Source: Mantis religiosa (Eukaryota; Arthropoda; Insecta; Mantodea; Mantidae). From it: a stretch of 64,000 nucleotides of DNA. The stretch lies in the NCBI GenBank assembly GCA_030765055.1, contig CM060955.1, forward strand, positions 99,632,024 to 99,696,023, read 5' to 3'. The position numbers and the translations under genes were made by a program. How positions within the stretch are numbered: position 1 is the first letter of the stretch; each line of letters begins with the position of its first letter. Shown here one piece after another: positions 44,439 through 54,968 of this stretch. The notes under the pieces were generated by a model. It was not told where the DNA came from. It worked only from the letters and a program-made list of their open reading frames with translations, and searched no databases.

Positions 44439-45099
44439 ACATCCTTGGAAATTAGAGAAATTAAAATGTTAAGTCTAGTATTTAACATACTTTTCTTTTT
44501 GAGTATGCTGTACGCACACATATACATACCCAAGACGTTTTTCTAAAAATGACTTTATAAACTGCCTTTTTTGGTTCAGGAGGTTCAAAATCTGTATTTC
44601 CAGTGAAATCTCAACATTAATTTTTGGATGGAGTACAATACTTGCTTATTATAAATATTATATAAGTAAAAGTGGCTTTCAAAATATAAAAAACTATGCA
44701 CACTTAAAAGTTCACCGCCACTGGAAATTACAACTTAATGCATTATCTAGAAATGGAATGGAGAAATTGTGCCTGCATGTAAAAGTTTCTTTATTCTAGA
44801 GTCCATATGAGGTATTTAACAAGTAATTATATACTATGGAAGAAATTAAAAAATGCAGACACATTATTTTAAACAAAATGCCTGCTTATGACAGGCACAG
44901 TAGTGTATGCCACCCAAAAAGGAGATTTCACCAAAAATGCATATTTTAAGGTCTCCTGAATCTAAAAAGCACTTAAGATTTTTCATGACTATTAAACTAT
45001 TTAGCTTATATAGTCTGTGAAATTGTTTTCATTTAAAATGAATTTTATACAATTTTGTACATATATGTGGTAAGCCATAAGCAATAAATAAAATCTTGC

Positions 45100-46440
45100 A
45101 GCAAGAAGACATTTTTTTAAACATGTCAAATTTTCTTGTAGAATTAACTTTTAAAGTATGTAAAATATGAAGCTATTAACAGTGAAGCAAACAAATATAT
45201 ACAAATATAACAATTTGTAACTTAAAACTTCACTTATCTTATAAGAAATGATGATACTTTTTTTATAAATTCTAGGTAAAATAGGGTTAATAAAGTATAA
45301 ACTTGAAAGAAGCGTAGGGACAGTGAAGCACAAACTAGTACAAAATTGAATCGAGAATATATTGACACATTGCTTCACTCACACTGTTTATTCACAGGAC
45401 ATGTTTCAAGAGCTCTTGCTCCTATCCTCAGCTGATACTCGACTAGTGCAAGTTGTAGTGGTTTCTTCTTTCTCCGTATTGTCAATAGATGGCGTGATGT
45501 ACTTGTCAAAGATGTCCGGTGGTGGAGTTTCAAAATTCATGACTCTATGACGATTTTTGTTAATGAAGATTTTTTCCCATACGGAAAGGTCTATGGGGTG
45601 ATTAACGTATTTTATTAGAGATGTTTCCAAATTGATGTCATGTCTAGTATTCAAAAAATGAAAAGCCACTGCTGATTTTTCTGTTTCACCATTTTTAATG
45701 TTTCTCATATGTTAACATCAGAACTAAAGAACATATGAGAAACATTAAAAATGGTGAAACAGAAAAATCAGCAGTGGCTTTTCATTTTTTGAATACTAGA
45801 CATGACATCAATTTGGAAACATCTCTAATAAAATACGTTAATCACCCCATAGACCTTTCCGTATGGGAAAAAATCTTCATTAACAAAAATCGTCATAGAG
45901 TCATGAATTTTGAAACTCCACCACCAGACATCTTTGACAAAGTACATCACGCCATCTATTGACAATACGGAGAAAGAAGAAACCACTACAACTTGCACTA
46001 GTCGAGTATCAGCTGAGGATAGGAGCAAGAGCTCTTGAAACATGTCCTGTGAATAAACAGTGTGAGTGAAGCAATGTGTCAATATATTCTCGATTCAATT
46101 TTGTACTAGGGTTAATAACTTTTACTAAATGTTTTTCTTTATTTGATATAATTTTAAATTTATTAAGCATTTTATTAAAATTTGAAATACAAGTTTTTAA
46201 AGGGTCTTTATTAATTTTTATGAAATCTTCACCTTGAAGTAAAAGTTTTACTCTATTAATATAACCGGATTTATCTAAAATTACAATTCTATTACCTCTA
46301 TCCGCTTTAGTGAAAATTAAATCTTTTTGATTTAATGATTTAATAATGTTTATTATTATTTCTCTTAGGTTGGTATTTATCTAAATTTTGTAATATTTTG
46401 CTACATTTCAATTTAATCAGTGATTTATTATTAAATAAAT
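45100..46440 (-). pseudogene. PLE-B reverse transcriptase remnant, interrupted
   Basis: The minus strand at 46119-46330 encodes DLIFTKADRGNRIVILDKSGYINRVK, the KADRGN-type block N-terminal to Penelope RT. Across the insertion at 45294-46106 it resumes with NPILPRIYKK at about 45290-45260, matching the PRLYGLPKIHK-type block. It is truncated after this. Confidence 0.75.
45294..46106. mobile_element. Palindromic PLE-derived element e, in PLE-B
   Basis: Two arms of about 370 bp, nearly identical and inverted, meet near 45720. Each encodes the PLE C-terminus (INLETSLIKYVNHPIDLSVW, EKIFINKNRHRVMNFETPPP). Cores are at 45398-45431 (minus) and 46013-46046 (plus): CUGAGGA, U, AGGAGC-AAGA-GCUCUU, GAAACAUGUC. 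Exact 12-bp duplication tagggttaataa lies at 45282-45293 and 46107-46118. An asymmetric tail of about 45 bp is present only at the left. Confidence 0.95.
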
Positions 46441-46780
46441 AATAATTTATTTCCGGACAATTCATAAGAAAAGTATCATTTCTTATCAGATAAGTGAAGT
46501 TTTAAATTACAAATTGTTATATTTGTACCTATATAACTTTTAAAGTGTTTCATGTTGCAGTTTTGGACGTTACTTATGATTATCATCAAACAGATATGCT
46601 AGAAGTTTACAGCTTTTTTTTTACTTGCTGTTGCAAGAGCTTAACATGAACAAAGATTTGTATCGTAACTTATTCCTTGCTTAATTTGAAATGATTCCTA
46701 AGTAAAACTGTGAAATCTAAACAAAAGAATTGTATCTGTAAAATTCAGAAGCTACTGACAGTGAAGCCATCCAAAGTATT

Positions 46781-46925
46781 ATTAATAAACTGCAACACTT
46801 AATAACACACTTCACTTATCTGTACAGATAACTGAAGTGCATTACTAAGTGTTTCACAGATAAGTGTACAGATAAGTGAAGTGTTATTAAGTGTTTCACA
46901 GATAAGTGCATTAGTAAATGTTGCA
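46781..46925. repeat. Inverted/tandem repeat cluster
   Basis: CACTTATCTGTACAGATAAC and its inverse, plus two direct copies of AAGTGTTTCACAGATAAGTG, form a nested palindrome. Origin unknown; probably a PLE terminal tail. Confidence 0.75.
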
Positions 46926-47029
46926 ATTTATTCATAATAGAAGAACTGCATTTTATATAACCAATATAATGTACATTGACAATAAGTGAATTAGTCGTTA
47001 AATACCCAATGTGGTTTTAGTTAATTGAT

Positions 47030-47225
47030 GGAAATTAATAATTTTTTCATACTAGCCATCTATAGGCTAAGGTTTTTATAGAGTCAACATGAAAAACTCA
47101 ATACCATGGCCAGGATTTGAACCACAGATCTCCTGGTTTCTTTCTTCCTGGTAAGAGCAATTGGACAGAAACCAGGAAATTTGTGGTTCAAATCCCGGCC
47201 ATGGCATTTAAGTTTTTCATGTTGA
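47030..47225. mobile_element. SINE-B fold-back pair
   Basis: A minus-strand SINE-B 3' part and tRNA-like B-box (47031-47130) meets a plus-strand piece (47150-47225) with CTCCTGGTTTC / GAAACCAGGA at the junction. The two halves are inverted copies. Confidence 0.8.
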
Positions 47226-47574
47226 ATATCTACCCAAAGTGATATTTAAAGCATTTTCTGAGATTTTTAAGAAAATCTCCACATCCCACTATCCTTTAAT
47301 GGAAAATGTTTATTTTCTCAAAATTACTAAAATTTTAATTACAATTTAATATGTTTAAGATATTTTTATGACAATAAAATTCACATTTGTAATTTTCTGA
47401 GAATAGCATCTGAAATTCTCTTTGTTTTGACACAACCGGTAAACTGTAAGAAATAAGACAAAATCTCACCATTTAAAAAATTAAAGCTTGTAACCTATGT
47501 CATATAACCCTTTGTTATTATTTTATATTTTCAAATTTATAATTTTCTCAAATTGGATTTTTTTTATATATTTT

Positions 47575-47790
47575 ACATATTCAGAATAGGAATTAACACA
47601 AGTCCAAATTGTCCTCTGTGTAACAAAGAAGAGGAAATGACTGAAGAACATCTTTTAACCTGTGAAGCCCTACCTGCCAGACCCACTACACAGAAATATT
47701 GGAGAGCAAGAGAGCTAATGGCTTCATTGCCAAAGCCTAGCATTTGAAAACAACATATTCATATTTGTACTGGACATGCAAAAATTTCAA
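47575..47790 (+). pseudogene. LINE C-terminal zinc-motif fragment
   Basis: Encodes RIGINTSPNCPLCNKEEEMT and EEHLLTCEALPARPTTQKYW, ending SLPKPSI. It is closely related to the insertion at 55135-55477. Only about 60 codons remain. Confidence 0.8.
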
Positions 47791-48119
47791 AGCTGTCACA
47801 GAGCAATTAACTATTAAAAGATTTGACTAATGCTTAAGCATACTGTGTAATGAAACCATTTCTACAAATGTTTATCTTGATTGGCAAGTAGTACATAGAA
47901 GAATAGTTTAAGAATGGCTAGAGAAAGTCATGTGAATGTTATCCCTTTTTGCTTTTTTAAAATAAAGTGTGTAATTGCAGTACATCAAAAGTATGAGTAT
48001 GATGTAAAATCTTGTAACCATTGCTACAGTGTTAACAAGTTCCAATAAAAGTAATGCCTGCTAAGAAAATTTCTGTTAAATGTAGTTTATACATTTATAA
48101 ATGTTTGGAGGAATTTAGT

Positions 48120-48570
48120 AACAGTGACATCCAAATTAAGTTGGGCTTTTGAGGTTGAAAATGGAAGCAACAGCTTCCAAAACTAGTCTCTTAAAAATAT
48201 AAAAATGTAGGCGAGAGAGTGTTAAAAACCAACTACAAATAGTTTTCTCAATTAAGAAAATTTACTTAAGATGAGTCAGCACTAGTAACACTAACACAAC
48301 TTAACAACTGTTAACATATTTTGGGAACATGAGTTCCCATCTTCAGAAAGCGTTCTATTGGTGTTTTTGCTGTGGTGCTGAAACGTACTTCCAGAGGGTA
48401 CTTGGTGGGGGCAAATCAAAATTCATTAAATGTTGTTTGTGTTTCAAAATGAAGATTTTTACCCATTTGATAAAGCAGTGTTGGTCTGCCTCATGATGTT
48501 GCTCCAATGTGTAGCCATCTGCATCTACCTCACTGATGCTGCACCAATTTGAAGCCATTTGCATCTTCTT
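48120..48570 (-). pseudogene. PLE C-terminus with hammerhead-like motif
   Basis: Minus-strand frame 48355-48564 includes FIKWVKIFILKHKQHLMNFDLPPP, the PLE C-terminal signature. Immediately after its stop, at 48313-48346, lies CUGAAGA, U, GGGAAC-UCAU-GUUCCC, AAAAUAUGUU. This is a hammerhead-like layout with G12 changed to A. A second, plus-strand terminal tail follows at 48150-48250. Confidence 0.78.
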
Positions 48571-49181
48571 TACTGATGCTGCACCAATCTCAGGGTATGC
48601 ATGGTTATATCTTCAAAGAAAGGATGGTGACACCGGCATCTGGCTTAGAAATGATTTAATGTATAGTATTCACTCTGAGAAGTTACCGACCAATGGAAAC
48701 TAATACATAAATATCTGGAGTTAATGTACTTGAATCCTATACCATATAACACGAGGTTAGAACCTTGAGGCAAGAATGACTCCTAATTCTGCTATGTCTT
48801 GTTCCACCAGCAATCCGAGCAGAAGTATGCAAGATTATGGCCAGAATGTCCTACTCAGCTTCAGTATTCTCCTAATCACCTCCCATTTTTGTAAATGACT
48901 CAAAGACCTCCACTACTAGCTTCTAGTATGATGTTGCCACTTCATTTCTACATTTCTGAAATTTGCTTCTTCTCTAAATGTCAAAGAAATACTTTCATAT
49001 TCCAAGATTTCCAGGCTACCCTGCCATACCTAATCTGGGAACTTTGGATACTTTCACCCATCTCATTCCATAACCAACCAAATCACTTCTAAGAATCTGC
49101 CTGAAAACCAGCCATCACTAATTACCATACTTAATGTTATGTTACCCTGAGGTAAACTGTACTCATAATCTATTGCCAAAA

Positions 49182-49620
49182 CTAAGCAAATGCACAATTT
49201 CTGTATTGGTGTCCAATTCTGCTGTATGATTGATCGGTTTGATTAGCGTAGTGTTTGATCTGGTTGAGCATACAGAAATGGTGTGAAACTGCTGATTTAT
49301 CCACCTGTTTGTATTTTAAGCATCTTACATGTTCCTTTAGTATGGTTTCTAGGTTTCTTTTTGCCTTGACTATATATACTTTATTACAACCCAAACAATT
49401 GTTTTGTGTAAATTCCAGCTTTTTGTCTTGTGGTATAGTCTTTTAATCTATTAAAAAGTAATTTCTCTATACTAAATTTGTTCTGTGGGACTAGACTGAT
49501 GATTTGCTTCCTGAAAATCTTAAATTTGAAAAATGTTTTTGGATGATATGTGAATTTCTTACATTTCTTGGAAGAGATTTATGTTATTGTTTATAGATTT
49601 CTCTAATTTAAATTTTGCAA
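49182..49620 (-). pseudogene. PLE GIY-YIG fragment
   Basis: Minus strand reads GCNKVYIVKAKRNLETILKE and HVRCLKYKQVDKSAVSHHFC, matching the YIG half of the nuclease (YIGKTKRNLETR in other copies). The second motif is degraded to YIVKAK. Confidence 0.75.
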
Positions 49621-49671
49621 TTTTCTTGTTGATTATTAATCTACTCTGTCTGACTCTACGTTTCCACAATT

Positions 49672-49980
49672 TAGCCTACACACGGCCAGTGTGAAAGAAT
49701 AATTAATTTCCATTAATTGACCTAATAGTGGTTAACTATAAAGCCCGGGCCTTAAAGTACTTACATGAAGTAAGTCGCCATTAAGGTAGTTGTCTCATGT
49801 GTTTATGAGAACTCCTAAGTGGTTTACCGGGAAAATACGAGTCAGTTGGAGAATTTAATGTCATATCGGCACGTTGGCCATAGTAGCACAATGGTAGTGC
49901 GGCTGGACGGAAACCAGAAGATCCGTGGTTCAAACCCCGGCTATGGCATTGAATTTTTCAGTCTGACTCAACGTTTCCAC
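49672..49980 (+). mobile_element. SINE-B, full-length plus copy
   Basis: The body CACTAGGAGTTC-like segment precedes the tRNA-like block GGCCATAGTAGCACAATGGT and GGTTCAAACCCCGGC, then TTTTTCAGTCTGACTC. It is diverged, with an A/T tail. Confidence 0.8.
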
Positions 49981-51560
49981 ATATTAATATTTGTCAGACA
50001 AAGAAGCTTCAAATGAAGAGTAGCAAAAGCTTACACATTACTTTGTTTTTGTCCTAAAATATACTTATGTACAAAACAATAAAAATCTAGAAAACAAGCC
50101 TTTGTTTTGTCACTTAAGATATATATTACTATTGTGATATTATCATTATTATTGTTGTTAAAGTTATTATGAACAAAAACAAAATCAAAGAATTATCTAC
50201 TAAGGACCAGGACCTATTGTTCACTGAGAAATATACAACTGCTGGTAATATTTGTAAAACAATGTTAATTATATTTATATAATTATATTACATTATCATT
50301 ACTATTTTTGCACAAGCACTGATAAATATGAAATGGGAGGGAGAAAGCAAAGGAAATGAGCAGAGCACTGACTTCCAATATCCCAACAGATTGAAAAATC
50401 ATAACTTGTCACAAATTAAACCAATGTCAGCAGAGTAACAATGGACCAATATCATAGGGCTGCAAAATTAAAGTTTTGTTCAAGACTTTTAATCCTTAAC
50501 GGTTGATTTCTTTTAATTGCTGATCTCTGTTGAAGAAAATAGGTTTTTTTTTCTATTACGTATGAGAAAACTTATTAATGCTATGAGGAATTGTCATATT
50601 TCTACAATATTAAGACATTTTAACATATTAATCAAAACAAAGTGGCTTTACTTGTAACCTGCACACTGTTTACAAATGTATGCAGTAAACAAGATCAGAC
50701 AGCACTCATTTGTTCTTAGATCTAATCACAATTTTAAATTCAACATATTCCAAGTTTTAAGGAAACAGACTTTCTCAGAATCTTTCTTCATATTGAAATT
50801 TTGTTTTAGAAATTTTCTTCTATGTTGCAGCTCCACATATCTGTTTTTAGAGACCAACAGTAGTAAGCCATCGTCCCTTCATCCCACCTGCCTTGATAAC
50901 ATGATTTTCTTTCTTTCATGCTTTGATGAGCCCTTTCTCCATGTTTCACTAAAATTTCCAAGATTGTTGGAAGAAGTCAAGATGGCTACGAAGAAAATTA
51001 ATTTTAAGGCTTATATTGCATCATACTTTTTTCCCCAGCTATCAGCATATTTTCCACCATGGCTTTGAAATTCGGGTGTTTCCATTCCCTAGAAATAGTC
51101 AACCACATTCTTAAATCCTGTCCAAGGCAGTCGTTCTTGTATTAGTATATTTTCAAATACATCTTTCTTCAAACTTTTAATATTCAGTCCCACAAGTACT
51201 GCTTCTTTGTTCAGCCTCAGACAGAGCAGAAAATTTAGAACTTATATATCACCATCTTTAAGCAATGCTTTGATGAACACTTTCATGATTCCCAGTTTAA
51301 TATCAAGAGGGGGCAGGATGATTTTCCCTCATTTCCCCATATTCTTTATCACATTTCTCTTCAGGATTCATTATTGTTCTGGTAGGCAATTCTTTTCAAA
51401 TCCAATTTGATTCACAGGCACAACTAACCCAGAGGCACAGGAATCAAAGAAACTTTGTAAAGCTTGACTATTGTCCCAGAAGCATTTCTATTTCCATTTT
51501 CTTTTAAGAAAATTGATGAAATTTCTGCAGAATTCAAGAGACATTTCGCAAAAGATTTTT
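49981..51560. other. Intergenic; unclassified repeat-like coding scraps
   Basis: At 50800-51070 the minus strand reads, with frameshifts, KHERKKI and DGLLLLVSKNRYVELQHRRK. This looks like a decayed mobile-element protein, but I cannot name the family. No gene is supported. Confidence 0.35.
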
Positions 51561-51567
51561 TGCATCT

Positions 51568-53080
51568 TCAGTCATTGTTTTTTCCGTTGTCATTGTTACT
51601 GCCACCAGGTGTCACATTATTTTTGTATTTATTACCAAATTCCAAAAATGAAACAAACTTAAAGACATAATCAACTGACAGTATTTCAAAATTCATTATA
51701 AAATTTCTATTTTTATATTTTCTATTAAATTCCTCTTTATTCATGGGTATATTTATTAACCTATAAATCAAACTATTATGTGAAAAAGAGTTACAACTTT
51801 TATTTTTTTATGTAATTATCCATATGAGTAGGTTTCCTATAAATTTCAAAGTTTAATTTATTGTTATTTTTAGATCTAGAAATGGAAAACCATTAATTTC
51901 AGTTTCTAATGTGAATTTTATAGCTTTATCATGTAAATTTAAAAGTTTTAAAGCATCATTTGTGTTTATCGGGAACAATAGCAAAAATGTCTACATATCC
52001 ATACCAAGCTTTAAAAATTAAAGGGAATGCTTTAGTGACTTGTATTTCAAAAAAGCTCATAAAACGATCAGCAAGAAAAAATGAAAGTGGACTACCCATT
52101 GCTAAACCAGAAGTTTGTTGAAAAAATTGGACATTAACACTGAAAAAATTTTGATCCAAACAAAAATTAGCAAGTTTAACAAAATCAACTATTAATTCCT
52201 CGGGCAAATCTACAGAACTCAATCATCTTTTTAAAAAACATCAAAAGTTTTTTCTCTAGGAATACAAGGAAATAAGGCAGTTACATCAAAGGAAGCTTAT
52301 TAATATTTAGATGAGTCGTATTTATTACACATCTGCTTCACTTTCGTACCTATTTTGAGGACATGTTTCGCAAATCATCGTTTGCATCTTCTGCTCTTAT
52401 GCGACTAAAGCTTGATCCAGTGGTGTGGTGGGTGTGGGTAATTCTGGAGTTGCTGCTGCCATCTGTTGATTTAGTGATGAACTTAAATGTGGGATTCTCT
52501 TCTGGTGGGATTTCAAAGTTCATTAGTTGGTTTTCATGGTTTTTATATTCTCTCCCATATGACAAATTACCCACACCCACCACACCACTGGATCAAGCTT
52601 TAGTCGCATAAGAGCAGAAGATGCAAACGATGATTTGCGAAACATGTCCTCAAAATAGGTACGAAAGTGAAGCAGATGTGTAATAAATACGACTCATCTA
52701 AATATTAATAATTATTTCGCTTCACTGTGGTGTTCCAATACAGTTAAGTCTCGAAAAGGAAGCTTGTTTATCAGTCTTAGATAATACAGCATTGTTGATC
52801 TTTTTACTAGTTCAAAAGATTTTTTTTATACTTAAACTCTCAAATCTATCAAAATTACAAAAAAATTTATATAACCATTTAGCTAAATTGTATGTTGGTG
52901 AATTTATAGTTTACAATGGGTCTCATTTTATTTCCAGTCTTATGAATTTTAGGAAGAGCATACTTCTAGGTAAAACAGGATTACTATTTAGAATATGTTC
53001 ATTTGATATAATTTTCACCTTGAAGTAAAAGTTCCACTCTATTAATCAAATTTATCTAAGATTACAATCCTATTAATTTG
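51568..53080 (-). pseudogene. PLE-B reverse transcriptase, interrupted and decayed
   Basis: Reading the minus strand from right to left: NRIVILDKFD near 53060, then an insertion (52299-52754), then ASFDVTALFPCIPREKTFDV at about 52298-52235. RT block VQFFQQTSGLAMGSPLSFFL and WYGYVDIFAIVPDK follow (51956-52150), and a C-terminal RKYKNRNFIMNFEIL at 51568-51771. The catalytic YVDD has lost one Asp by a codon deletion (YVDIFAI), so the enzyme is dead. Confidence 0.85.
52299..52754. mobile_element. Palindromic PLE-derived element f, in PLE-B
   Basis: Inverted arms with GATCAAGCTTTAGTCGCATA and its inverse flank a central PLE C-terminal frame (HENQLMNFEIPPEENPTFKF). Exact 11-bp duplication aaaggaagctt at 52288-52298 and 52755-52765. 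Cores at 52360-52395 (minus) and 52614-52648 (plus) read CAGAAGAU, a GCAAA/UUUGC stem, and GAAACAUGUC, so the CUGANGA box is altered. Confidence 0.92.
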
Positions 53081-53218
53081 TTTGTGTTGCATGTAACAAC
53101 TTATCTTGATAACATACTCTTAATGTTCTTATAATAAACACAGCCTTCTGTAGTGAAAACTCTGGAAATTCTGATCCTCTTGATTGAAATCAGTAGAATG
53201 TTGTGTCTGCGGTATGCA

Positions 53219-53594
53219 CCCCCCAGGGGCCTACTTCGGTAGGTACGGGTTTGGCGCACCCGGGGTCCCGAGCCAACAGTCTCCCTCGTGTGAGCTCCTC
53301 TTCATGGTTGAGGGAGACGGTCAACAGGCCCATCCATGTGTAGGCCATGAGTGGAGACCCGTGGAGAAGGTTTTTAGATTCTTGTCTAGTTTAGTTTAGG
53401 ATTTAGTGAACGAAATTTTTAGTAGCTTTTGATTGATGTTTTTTATGTACGTGTATTTTTAATAGGTTTTGTTACACTTGTATAGTTTTTAGAATGTTTT
53501 ATATCTGGCTTTTGCCATGACTAGTTTTGTTAAAGGGCGCTGATGACTGCCGTAGTTGAGCGCCCTTATACATATATCATTCTATTCATTCATT
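53219..53594 (+). mobile_element. 5'-truncated LINE 3' end
   Basis: A 376-bp insertion with near-exact duplications ctgcggtatgca (53207-53218) and ctgtggtatgca (53595-53606). It starts GC-rich (CCCAGGGGCCTACTTCGGTA), then T-rich 3' UTR. It ends with hairpin GGGCGCTGATGACTGCCGTA to TTGAGCGCCC and a CATT-type tail. The hairpin resembles 3' ends of insect non-LTR elements; family uncertain. Confidence 0.8.
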
Positions 53595-53987
53595 CTGTGG
53601 TATGCAAATGTTTTTCCTTTAATCCAGACCCAGAAAGTTGTGCTCATTCTTTCGAGACAGATCTTTTACCAACTCTTGTTCTAGTAGACATTTTGTTGGT
53701 TATGGAGTCATAATCATGATCTGAAATTTCACTTGATGATGCTGATATTAAGATTCTGAAGTAGTTGACAGTTGAGACATGGGAATATGAGGACCATGTG
53801 GAATGGGTCTTATAGCTGATTTTAGATTTGGATAAATAATTTCTCTCAAACTGTTCTTGTTTTGCCCACCAACTTTCACCATACAAAAATGTGTAGCAAT
53901 CATCTACATGGTTTTCTTGTTCATACCATTGGAATCCTGAATGATAAAGATTTCTGTTGCTTTATGTCCATTTCTTCAAACCTGCAA

Positions 53988-54906
53988 CATACAGCCTTAG
54001 ACAAAAAAAAAAAAAAAAAAAAAAAATGAGCAGCTACCAGAGACAAAATCTGATTTTGGAAACATCAGAAGCATTCGTTGATGCTGCGTTCATAATATAC
54101 GCTTTGGAGAGGTAGAGTCAGACTGAAAAGTTCAATGATTTGAATCCTGGCTATGGCACTGAAGTTTTCAGTCTGACTCTACATTTCTATCCTTTGGCCC
54201 ACACACAGATAATGTAAAAAAACAATTAGTTTTTCCAATATACACTTTGCCACCACTTTGGCTTCATTTCAAAGCTATGCCATAGATAGAGAGATGCCTT
54301 GTGGCTACGTTGCAAACAGAGTTTGCACACCCAATACTAAGTTATTAAACTAAGTTTTTACTAAATTTTTATTTGATTTTAAATATAGAAATAAAACATT
54401 TATTTCAGTTTAAAAACAGAGTAGAGAGTTTCAGTTTTTATGTGAGCATAAATGCCATTAAATCAAGTAAACCTTAGCAAGTGGAAGTTATATTACAATG
54501 TGTGTAACATACATTTTGTATTTCTACAATAAAAAAAGTCAAAGTCCGGGATTCGAACCTTTGTAGGTCCTACATACTTGCGTATAACCGCTCGGCTATC
54601 AGTGCATGTTTAGTAAGAGACTCAATTATGAGTCAATTATGAGACTCAAGTTTTTCGCACACGTTACATGTGCAAAAACAGGAAGTATTCCCTATGTGAA
54701 TATCCACGAAACATTTGAAACACAGAGTGTGTGAAAATTTTCATTATTATAATTACGAGAGGGTTCAGTAGGACAAAGCTAAAGAGACACATTCCATGAT
54801 ACCATTGTAAACTGGCTGTGGAAACGATGTGGACTTAGAAGAATACACGCTTCCAGAGTCTGCTCTCTTTGTTGTTGTTGTTGTTGTTGTTGTCAAAGGG
54901 TGTATG
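53988..54906. mobile_element. TIR element carrying tRNA-like blocks, copy 2
   Basis: Ends catacagccttagacaaa (53988-54005) and GTCAAAGGGTGTATG (inverted, to 54906) match those of the element at 27751. Interior matches are collinear: AATGAGCAGC, the SINE-B-like block near 54130, and CCCAATACTAAGTTA. The tRNA-like block (minus) at 54541-54606 has AGCCGAGCGG and an exact B box GGTTCGAATCC. It lacks both SINE-A insertions of copy 1. A poly(A) run (54003-54027) and (GTT)n (54868-54890) sit inside. Confidence 0.72.
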
Positions 54907-54968
54907 TATGACAAACAGTATGGGACTCAAAATGTTTGTTTTGGTCTCCTAACTTTATATCAAAATAA

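Noticed and set aside
45406..46082. Three overlapping ~100-codon frames as separate genes
   Set aside because: They are the two arms of one palindrome read on both strands, encoding the same PLE C-terminus.
50676..51068. 130-codon plus-strand frame as a gene
   Set aside because: Low-complexity Phe/Leu/Ser composition; the minus strand looks more like a decayed mobile-element protein and neither shows a family motif.
53540..53565. CTGATGA in the LINE hairpin as a ribozyme
   Set aside because: No GAAA follows and the bases are part of a GGGCGCT stem-loop.
54541..54606. tRNA-like sequence with exact B box, also those in SINE-A, -B, -C and -F
   Set aside because: All recur as diverged repeats with shared bodies, and the cloverleaf stems are imperfect; they are SINE heads, not tRNA genes.
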